Source of the DNA: Gonium pectorale | Lineage: Eukaryota; Chlorophyta; Chlorophyceae; Chlamydomonadales; Volvocaceae | NCBI GenBank assembly: GCA_001584585.1 | Contig: LSYV01000032.1 | Coordinates: forward strand, 858,716-873,787 | Length of the DNA: 15,072 nt | Reading direction: 5' to 3' | In this document: in pieces, positions 1-8,200 of the stretch | Numbering within the stretch: the stretch's first letter is position 1 | How the letters are laid out: each line of letters begins with the position of its first letter | Program-made: the position numbers and the translations under genes | The notes under the pieces: model-generated | The model's input: only the letters and a program-made list of their open reading frames with translations | Databases searched by the model: none | What the model was told of the DNA's origin: nothing

Positions 1-340
1 GAATTCTCTCTGGGGTGACCCTATGCAATGCCGTGATGGAATGCGCTTAGTCTTAGATGGCATGCGTGTGTGTGGCTGGGGCGGTAGGTCCAGGAGTGCC
101 CCCCCCCGCCCCCCCCCCCGCTGGTAGCCGCTGACCGCCGCCAGTGCACACGCAGGAGGAGTGAGGCGCGCTCCAAAGCGCGTCACCTTTAGTCTGCCCC
201 AGCCCCTGACCCTGCTCCTCCCGGCCCGGCCCGGCCCACAGGACGCTGGGCCCCCTCAGGCCACAAAGCTACGTACGGCAGGGGGACGCTAGGCCCAAAG
301 TGGTCCCCTGTCCGCCTCCTCCCCCCGGCCCGGCCCGCAG
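1..340. other. Non-coding left edge, probably a UBLCP1 intron
   Basis: No convincing exon is visible here. The stretch ends in a good 3' splice site (GGCCCGCAG at 332-340) directly before the first recognisable phosphatase exon, so it is best read as the end of an intron. The ubiquitin-like domain expected upstream in this family is not seen and should lie left of the window. A broken C-tract (nine C, one G, eleven C) lies at 99-119. Confidence 0.55.
99..119. repeat. Interrupted poly-C tract
   Basis: Nine C residues, one G and eleven C residues. This is low-complexity sequence and a likely place for sequencing or assembly length errors. Confidence 0.9.
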
Positions 341-3300
341 GAGAAGCTGGCCCGGCGGCTCAAGAGCGTGGAGGTGAAGATCATCAGCCCGCCGCGCCCC
401 GGCAAAAAGTGCCTCGTCATCGACATCGACTACACCATCTTTGACCTGGGGTCCACAGCCGAGCGGCCCGAGGTGCGGCGGCTCCCGTACGTACGGCGCA
501 CAGAGGGCAGCGGGCGGGGCCGCCGCTGTTTTGACTTGAAAGAGAATGGGTCCAGGGGTTACCTAAATCGAGGGAGCGGCTCTGCCGCGTGGCGTCGACC
601 GTGCTTTCTTACTGATGTGGGTTGACTGCCGAGCGGCGAGCGGGCGGGGTAGACGGAGAGGGGTTAAAGAGGCCCGAGGACATGACGGTCGGGATCACGC
701 GGTGTCACGTACGACACATCCTGTGATTGACAGAACGCGTGGCAGGCCCCTTGCTTACAGCATCAGCAGCCGTGCCGACATACCCGCTAGCTGGCACACG
801 GTGGCGGCCTGGAACCAGCGGGCTGTGCGGGCTGTGCGATCTACCTGGCTCGACGTTCCCCAACACTGCTACTGCACGTCTTGTCGTTGCTGTTGCCACG
901 AGGGATACAACAAGCACCGTGGCGGCCTGCCGGAAAGTGCGGCCTGCGCGGTTTGGCTTTCGTTGCTTTCGTTGCTGATACGTACTGGTGTCACACGGCT
1001 CTCGTTGCCGTGCAGGAGCTGGCCCGGCCGTACCTCCACGAGTTCCTGGCCTCAGCGTACGAATCGTACGACATAATCATCTGGTCCGCGACGAGCAAGA
1101 AGTGGGTCGAGGTGAAGATGAAGGTACGGCACGCACGAAGTGGTGGGCCTATGGCATGTGCGCTCGCGGCGTTGTACGGCGGGCTTGCACTCGGATGCCG
1201 GGTCGCTAGCATCAGCCGCCGATTGGGTACATACAGTGGAGGGGGCGGCGCGCGCTGCCCCTCGCTGCGCTGCCTGATCCATGCTGCGCGGCGTAGCTAG
1301 TACGGATGGCGGGATGCGGGGTCGTGTGCTGCCGTGGAGTGCGCGGCGGGATGCGGCGGGGTCGGCTGCTGTGGAGTCCGCTTCGTGTGTGTGTGTGTGG
1401 GTGGGGGGGCACTCAGCTGTCCGGAGCAGTGCGGTTTCCTCTTGAGGAGGTGATATGCCAAAAAAGAGACATCTGCAGAGGAAAAGGGTATATGCCCTTG
1501 TCCGCCCCGGGGGGCAAGGCCCGCCTCGCCGACCCCACGCTCAGTGGCATGCGTCTCGTGCTCCTCAAGCGAGACGCAGAAGCGCTTTCCAACCCAACGA
1601 CCCCACCGCCCGACTACCCCCCGGCCTTCAACGACTTGGGACGACTCGGGCGGGATGGCGTGCGCATAAGGCTTCTCTAGTGAGAACGCCTATTGACCCC
1701 TCTACCCCCCCTCGACTACCCCCTCCCCTCAATATGCCCCGCAGGAGCTGGGCGTGCTGGGCAATCCGTCGTACGGCGTGGTGTGCCTGATGGACCACAC
1801 GGCCATGGTCACTGTGCACACGGACAAGTACGGCGTGTTCGACTGCAAGCCGCTGCAGGTGCGTACGGACGGACGGACGGAGTCCGCTTAGTACGCTCGT
1901 TTGCTTGTATGTTTGCGAAAGGGATGTTCGTTCGGCGGGTTTGTTGTTTGCCAGCCACGCGCTGCCCCTCCTGCCTCTTTGCGCTGGCGAGGGGGGGCGG
2001 GTTTACCTCCCAAACAACTCCTCCCATCCCGGTCCATGTGCATCGTCGGCGTGGCCTCTGGGACCCCGCTTATCGATCCCTGGTCTCTGTGGGTCATTGG
2101 CCAACAGCCGTCCAGACCCCTTTCATACCCCCGTGTCCCTCCCGTCCCCCCCTTCCGGCCGCCCCCGCTGGTCCCGCTGACCCCGTCCGTTCCCGTGGCG
2201 TGCCTCCCCCCCACCCCTCCACGTTCACCTTGCCCGCCTGCAGTTCGTGTGGGAGAAGTTCCCCGGCCAGTACACCCCCGCCAACACCATCATGCTGGAC
2301 GACCTAAAGTGCGAGCCGGGACGGGCGGGGCGGGCAGGGCGGTTTACTAGCTGCGGGAGGGCGTATTTCCTGAGACACGGGTCCTGGGACACGGGGCCGC
2401 GGGGGGGGGGGGGTGCGTGGTTTTGGCGGCTGCTAGCCGACGCTGTTGCTTTGTTTGTATCGTTTCGCTTGTTGGCGGGCGGCGGCGGGGACTACGGGGA
2501 CCTGGCTGGCCAGTGTGGCCCTGCTCGCTGCCGCGCGCCAACCATTGTGGAGAGCGAGCCCGCGCGTGGCGGAGCTGGATGGCGGGTCCACTGCCTGCCC
2601 ACCGTTAGGCAGGGAGCGCGGGGGGCCCTAAAGAAAAGAATCCGAATGTTACAGCAGGAACCCGACACTGGGGTACGGACCCTTCCAATCCAAAAGCTCT
2701 GTGACCACTGATACCGCCCCTGCTGGTCGGGCGCGCGGCGGCTGGTGAGCGCACATCATCTCTAACGCAAGCGTCTCTGCATGCATGCCCCCGCGCCCCC
2801 GCGCCCGCCCCTCTCCCTGCCCCCGCGAATTGAACGCCTGTCACAAACCTCGTCCCCTGCAAGCCCATCCAATTTGCCGCCGGCCCACCCACCCAGCTTG
2901 GGCCCGCAGGAGATACAGATGCAGGGCCCGGCCGCGCATCCATCCGGCCCTTGTCCGGCTCACCTCGCGCCCGCGCCCGCCGTCATCCCCATCGCCTCCT
3001 CTCCCCTCCCTCCGGGCGGCTGTGCCTCAGCGCGTTCCTATCTATTAGGCCCTGCATCTCAACCCCCCTGCCTCCCTCCCTAACTCCCTCTCTCCCGCCC
3101 ACCCCGCCCGCCTACCGTGCGCCAGGCGCAATTACATCATGAACCCGCAGCAGGGGCTGGTCATCCGGCCCTTCCGCAAGGCGCACCTCACCCGCGGCAC
3201 CGACCGCGAGCTGCTGGGCCTGCGGGCGTACCTGGCCGCCATCGCGCCGCTGGATAGCCTGGAGGCGCTGGACCACAACCGCTGGGAGCGGTACCTGGAG

Positions 3301-3354
3301 AAGCACGCGCGGAGGCAGCAGGGGCAGCAGGGGCCCCAGGGGGGCATTATGTAA
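341..3354 (+). CDS. UBLCP1: UBLCP1-like ubiquitin-like domain-containing CTD phosphatase (5' partial)
   Basis: Seen: five exons, 341-472, 1016-1123, 1745-1858, 2244-2308 and 3126-3354 (TAA), join in frame to 215 codons. All introns are GT-AG; the first three are phase 0 and the last is phase 2. Numbered from the first visible residue, the HAD/FCP phosphatase motifs are DIDYT (28-32, the catalytic aspartate pair), WSAT (67-70), the CKPL lysine (115) and the DD pair (137-138). [13 protein letters not shown] follows, then a C-terminal ERYLEK helix. Known of the family: UBLCP1 is a nuclear Mg2+-dependent Ser/Thr phosphatase that binds the 26S proteasome through an N-terminal ubiquitin-like domain and dephosphorylates it; it also acts on RNA polymerase II CTD phosphoserine. 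The visible part covers the whole phosphatase domain and tail. The ubiquitin-like domain is not in the window. The C-terminus ([14 protein letters not shown]) is a short Gln/Gly-rich extension encoded partly by a local DNA duplication. Confidence 0.93.
1385..1412. repeat. (GT)n microsatellite and G-run in UBLCP1 intron 2
   Basis: Seven GT units followed by a G-rich run. It lies in the 621-nt intron at 1124-1744, where nothing else is recognisable. Confidence 0.85.
2309..3125. other. UBLCP1 intron 4 (817 nt)
   Basis: This phase-2 intron starts with GTGCGAG, placed inside the codon after DDL, and ends with CGTGCGCCAG. Both ends are fixed by the need to join DDLK to RNYIMNPQ. It holds a 13-G homopolymer at 2401-2413 and a long pyrimidine-rich stretch from about 2780 to 3110. 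No other gene is seen in it. Confidence 0.8.
2401..2413. repeat. 13-nt poly-G run
   Basis: Homopolymer of thirteen G inside UBLCP1 intron 4; its length may not be reliable. Confidence 0.9.
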
Positions 3355-3382
3355 GCAGGGGCCGCAGGGGGGCATTATGTAA
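3327..3382 (+). repeat. 28-bp tandem duplication across the UBLCP1 stop codon
   Basis: Two adjacent 28-bp copies (3327-3354 and 3355-3382) differ at one base (C or G at the tenth position). Each copy ends in ATTATGTAA. In the first copy the TAA is the stop codon, so the duplication has doubled both the stop and a TGTAA pentamer. TGTAA is the usual green-algal polyadenylation signal. No other TGTAA was seen on this strand before the next gene. Confidence 0.85.
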
Positions 3383-3698
3383 GCGCGCGCGGCGCGGCTT
3401 TAGTGTTGGGCTAGGTTTGGTTGTCTTGTCGGAAGAAACGGTTGACGTACGTGCGGTGTCACCTTACTTGCGGTGTCACTCTTACTTCCATGTGGGTGCT
3501 TGCGGCGCCCCGGTGGGAGGCCCGCGACGGGTCGCAACAGGCCGTGTATGTACGCGGGGTGGGAGTAAGTAATGCAGTTGCTCGTCATCATCTCGGCGGG
3601 TGCGGCCTGTTGTGTGTCCTGCTGGTCTATGGCCGGCCGCCGCATCTAGCCGTCATGCACGCAACGAGCGGCAGGGGTGCTAGCTATTGCTGAATGCT

Positions 3699-3742
3699 GG
3701 ATGGAGGCGCAGACACGCCTGGATGGAGGCGCAAACACGCCT
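3699..3742. repeat. 22-bp tandem repeat, two copies
   Basis: Copies at 3699-3720 and 3721-3742 start GGATGGAGGCGCA and end ACACGCCT, differing only by one G/A change. Confidence 0.85.
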
Positions 3743-4839
3743 GTATGTAGGTTTCTCGGCCGGTGCCCTAGCTACCTGCACGCAAGGGGCGGGCAGCAAT
3801 AAGGACGCCTATCCAAGTGCGGAGCGTGTGTGTGTGTGCCCCAGACACGGGCAGGATTGGGCAGCAGTGCTGACGCCTAAGTCGGTGCCTAGGTGCGGAC
3901 GGAGCGGGCGCGGTAGGTGAGGTGTACGGCGTGTCAGTCGTCGTCGTACGTGCTGGTAGGTCAAGCACGGTGGTCGAGGTCAAGTGACTGAGATCAAGTG
4001 AAGGCCAACACATACATCATCAAACTACCAATCGCAAAGCCGGGACGGAGCGGCGGAATTGGTGGCGAGGGTGAGTTGCTTTGGGGGCTCCTGTGTGTGT
4101 GTGTATGTGCACGCAAGCTGCGCCGGCTCGCTCATGTATGGCTATCAAGCAAGGCGCGTTCAGACCGAGCGGGTGAACGGCCCAATCACGTACGTGTATA
4201 TATCACTGGATGGAGGACGTGGGGCACGGGGCCTGGCGGGGGGGGGCAGCTGTATCCTGAGGGGAGCGAGGTGATGAATCCCCTGAAGGGTGTATGGGGA
4301 AGGGTGTATGGAATGTGTATGTAGTATGGGGCAGGTAACGCATGTAGCGCTGACGACGACGTGTGGCGTCAAAGTGGCGTCGATTATGTATGCGCACCTT
4401 GCCCGGACTGCTGCTACAACATCACTGTACGGTGCGAAAGCAAGGGTGCACACTTACAATGCTGCGCGCGCCTCGCAGCTCGGCACGCAGGGCCGGCGGG
4501 CACGAGTAGGGAGGCGTACGTACGTGGCGTTTGGGAGCGAGGGGCGCGCGAGGGGGCACCCAGCACGGCCCGGGTTCGCTCGTGTTCGCTGGATCCGGCA
4601 AGTTGCACGCCCGAGCAGGCCCCTGCTGCCGTTCGCCCCGCGCTTCGCGCGCCATACAGGAGCAGTCTGGGAATAACGAGTGCCAGGGGCTTCCGGGCGC
4701 TGGAACCCACCCAGGCGCCTGCAATCAATCCATGAACATCAAAAACGACCGTTACCGCCGGGCGGTAGCCGGGTGCCTCACAACTAGTGTCGTACGATAG
4801 TTCTACCTCAACAGCGCTCACACGCCCCTAAGGCATGCA

Positions 4840-5113
4840 TGTGGCTGCTGCTGCCAAACCTTTTGGAATTGCCTTGAGGCTCAGAGGCGAAGAAACAAAT
4901 TCCTGATAGAAGTAGCTCGCTTAGCACTGCAGCTACCCATTATAGCTATAGTTTTGCCTTCAGCAGGGGGCATAACATGTAGTCGGCAGCTGTCGCTCGA
5001 AGGGGCACCCAACCATCTCAAAAAAAACTGCGCACAACGATAGGACGTCAAGGGAATCAGCTGAATAGTATTTTGCGCCTTCACAGCTACATGTGACGAC
5101 GCAATCAAGGAGT
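4840..5113 (+). promoter_or_regulatory. Presumed promoter and 5' UTR of the NLR-like gene
   Basis: This A/T-richer segment lies directly upstream of the chosen ATG. The start context is AGT before ATGG, with A at -3 and G at +4, which is favourable in algae and other eukaryotes. A TATA-like element near 4941 is only a weak candidate, and no transcription start can be fixed from sequence. Confidence 0.35.
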
Positions 5114-5206
5114 ATGGGGTGCGAAACATCGAAAGTTGCGGCGGAGCCAACGGGCAGAACGCGCAAGCCGCCAGACGACAAGCCCCTCGAGGAATGGGAT
5201 TCCGAG
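5114..5206 (+). other. Exon 1: predicted N-myristoylation and palmitoylation start
   Basis: The 31-codon exon begins MGCETSK. Gly2 with Ser6 and Lys7 fits the N-myristoyltransferase consensus, and Cys3 next to the myristoylated glycine is the usual palmitoylation site, as in CBL1-type calcium sensors of plants. Polar, Pro/Lys-rich sequence follows (PTGRTRKPPDDKP). The donor is GAG|GTACGG, close in form to donors in the neighbouring gene. A GTG seven codons upstream is in frame but is not an expected eukaryotic start. The modification is predicted, and linkage of this exon to the rest rests only on phase and spacing. Confidence 0.55.
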
Positions 5207-8200
5207 GTACGGGCCGTTGTAGGACCGGTGCGCGTCCCGCCGGGCAGGCTCGTGAGTGAGCCCCCCGCCGCTCGTGCCCGCCCCGCCCCCAAGCAACGAA
5301 CCCCTCTATCCCGTTTCCCTGTCCCTACACCACCTACCCCCGCGCGCGGACCCTGCTAGCCCTGCCTTCCAGCTCAGGCTGGCAATACTCTTAACGGACG
5401 TTTTTTTCCCGAAAACACCTCCTTTTGGGGCGGGCCCAGACGAAAAATGGGGGTCGGGAGAAGGTTGCTCGAACGAAAAACCCAGCTCCTGAAAGGGGCT
5501 CTATCCATGGAGCGAACGGCGGAATGCCCACCCGGATGGAGGGCATCCCCGGACAAAAATCTGCAGAGTTCTAAGCTTTTTCATTCGGCGGGCTAAACGA
5601 ATTGCCGCGACGGAAGATAGTCAGGCTGTTCCGGCTGCTGCCAAGGCACCCCTCTGCCTTCTCCCTTGCCCTCCCCTGCCTTGCCGCCCCTGCCACACAT
5701 ATTCAGGAGGTGGCCTTCTGGTATGACGGCCTGGTGGGGGCCGTGTCGCGCTACCGTGCGGCGCTGCTGCCGCAGGAGGGCTGCGTGGTGGCGCGGTGGA
5801 CAGAGCAGGTAGTAAAGGCGTGCGTGGGGCTCGGTTTGGGCTGTCTAGCGTCGTCGATCGATAACTCCTCCGGGATAGATGCGGTTCGTGAGAGCAAGCA
5901 TATACACATGCAAGCCGCAAGATAGGTAGAGGAGCTCGCTCGGTGCCCCACGCCGTTGCAGGCGGCCTTGCTTCTGTCGTGCGTCGTAGTTCAAGCAGTA
6001 CAGCACAGCCCAGCCTAGCCCTCACTCCGTCCGCAGCCGTCCGTCCGTAGTGCGTCATGTCTGCCGTACGTGTGCCCCCGTGTACCGTGCGTACGGCCGC
6101 GCGCAGTACCTGCTCGGGAAGGGGGTGACGCCGGAGGACGCCCTGGCCCTCATCGCCTACCGGGATAAGGCCGCGGCCAGGGCGGTGGCGGCTGCGGCAG
6201 CTGCTGCGGCTGCGGTAGGGGGCACGGCGGCAAGAGGCGCGGCAGGAGGCTCCGGAACCTCAAGTCCCCGGAATGCAGCAACCGCGCCGGCCCAGGCACA
6301 AGGAGCAGCAGCAGCAGCCTCTTCTGCTGCCGCCGGAGCCCATCTCACGGCCTCCCTCTCCTCCCTCACCGCCACCGTCACGACCACCACCACGGCCACC
6401 ATCGTCACCGCCAACTCGACTCCGCCCAGCAGGCTGCCGGCGTCGCCTGTGCAGAATGGCCCGGGCGGCGGCAAGGCGGCGGGGCAGCAGCAGAGCGGCG
6501 GCAACACCAAGCCGGGCTTCAAGGAGTCGCTCGTGGTGTGTGCCGCGTGCTTGGGGCGTGGGTGGCGAGGTTGGGTCAGATCCACTATAAGCCTCGCTCG
6601 CTGGAGCTGCCCACGTTGCTTGCCATCACCGGTAGTACCGCAAGCAAGAGATCACAACCGAACGGCATATCCTCCACCACCCTCTCCACGTTTGGCTCAA
6701 GGCGAGATTTAATACTGCTTGCTGGGATTGTGAATCCAGTCGCGCAGTGCGGCCGCGAACCCGGAAAGGGCCATGTCTGCTGGCTGTCATGTGACGGTGG
6801 GCCTGCCTCCCTCAAAATTCCGTACAAGCCATTGGTGTATCTTCGTCCTGCTAGCTATGTACTAGCCTTGCTGGATATCTGCTTGCTCACCTCCGCCCCT
6901 TCCGGGTCCCACTCGATCGTCTCCTTCCCCCGTCCTGTCTCTATCAACACATACAGGCGCTCCTCACTAAGGGCATCTCAGTGACCCGTGCGGCGGTGAA
7001 GAGCCTGGGGCCCTCACTCCCGTTCCCGGGTGAGTGAGCGCGTGCTGCGTGGAGCGGCTTGCTTGGTGCGTGGGTGCCTGACTACTGCCGTTGCCTGCCC
7101 AGCCCAGACTCCTCCCTCGCTTCGTTCCCAGTCCTGGCCTTGCTTCCGGCCCCTCGCCTCGTGTCTCGCTCCTCCAACGCACGGGTGCATTCTGCAGTAC
7201 CCGCATACGCCGTATCGTATCTATTGGCGGTCGCGCGCCCTTCGCTCGTTCTGTACCCCGCTGTCCTGCCCGCATGCCGCTCGCACCCGCACGCGCGCGT
7301 CGTATGTATGTATTTATACAGTACCAACCAGCTGCCTGCCCGCCTGCCGCCGCCTTGTGTGTCTCGCGCGCCCGCTTCCGTCCGCTCCCCTGCGTTGCTT
7401 GTGCCGTACATACGCCAGGCGCCGAGGCCGCAAACCTGGTGCTGGTGCTGCTGGATCTGGTGGAGGGCGCGGTGACCAATGCGTCCAACCTGGCGGACCT
7501 GCAGGTCGGGCGGTTGGGGCGGTTATTATTGGCTGGTCAGGTCCGTTGGCTTGTTTATTTTGCTTGGTCAATCAAGCAACGCGGTTGGGGCCGTTGGCTG
7601 GCCGTGGCGGTTGGGGCGGCCGGTTGACTCGCATCCCACGCACATATCTACAAGTAAGCAAATGAGTGGTACAACACCGCATCACATAGAGCTGTTGCTT
7701 GTTACTTGCGTTATGGCTCCACTCACATCCCGGTCGATCCACGCCCTAATCTGCACGAACCTAACCCGTCCTTCCATCTGCCACGCTCTCCGCCGCCCCC
7801 GGTAACCCTTCAACTCTAACATGCACGCACATACAGCGGCGCGCACTTGCCCTGCTGGACCTGCTGTCCGCCTATCACCCCGAGCTGGAGAGGCTAAGGG
7901 CTTACAAGGGTGTGGTGGACGAGTACAAGGAGCTGCTGCAGGTAAGTGCGCTGGGCGGGCTTGGCTTGATTGGTTGGTGTACTGCGTGCTGAGCGATGGC
8001 TTACCGGAGATGGATGGGGGGCCTTGCTGCTGGTCCCGCCGCGCGCGCGATTAAGAAGTCGGTGAGCAGTAGACGGGAACGGGCGCCCATGCCGCTTGGA
8101 GGTGCATGCTGCGGTGTTTCTGGGCTCGCTGTTGATTGCGCTGGCTGGGATGGATGGAGGGGCAGACAGGGGCCCCTTGATTGTTGATTGTGGCGGGAAC

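Larger units (their letters stand above)
3383..5113. other. Intergenic region between the two genes
   Basis: No protein in either strand was recognised over these 1.7 kb. The part from 3383 to about 4800 is GC-rich and holds two GT runs (3826-3838 and 4092-4104), a 22-bp tandem pair (3699-3742) and scattered GTACGTAC-type palindromes. From about 4840 the base composition becomes clearly more A/T-rich up to the start codon at 5114, as expected for a promoter and 5' untranslated region. A weak TATA-like stretch (TATAGCTATAG) lies near 4941. Short minus-strand open frames at 4414-4821 and 4881-5150 look like chance. Confidence 0.6.

Noticed and set aside
4414..4821. 135-residue minus-strand open frame in the intergenic region
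   Set aside because: Composition looks like random GC-rich DNA (Ala/Arg/Pro/Ser-rich) and no motif was recognised. Kept as non-coding.
4881..5150. 89-residue minus-strand open frame overlapping exon 1
   Set aside because: It begins outside a favourable context, covers promoter-like sequence and has no recognisable family.
5940..6018. Extra exon after GTTGCAG at about 5960
   Set aside because: The frame reads a short hydrophobic stretch and stops without a usable donor, and exons 2 and 3 already join in phase without it.
6157..6585. 142-residue minus-strand Ala/Val-rich open frame
   Set aside because: It is the antisense of the Ala/Thr-rich linker exon, whose repetitive codons keep several frames open.
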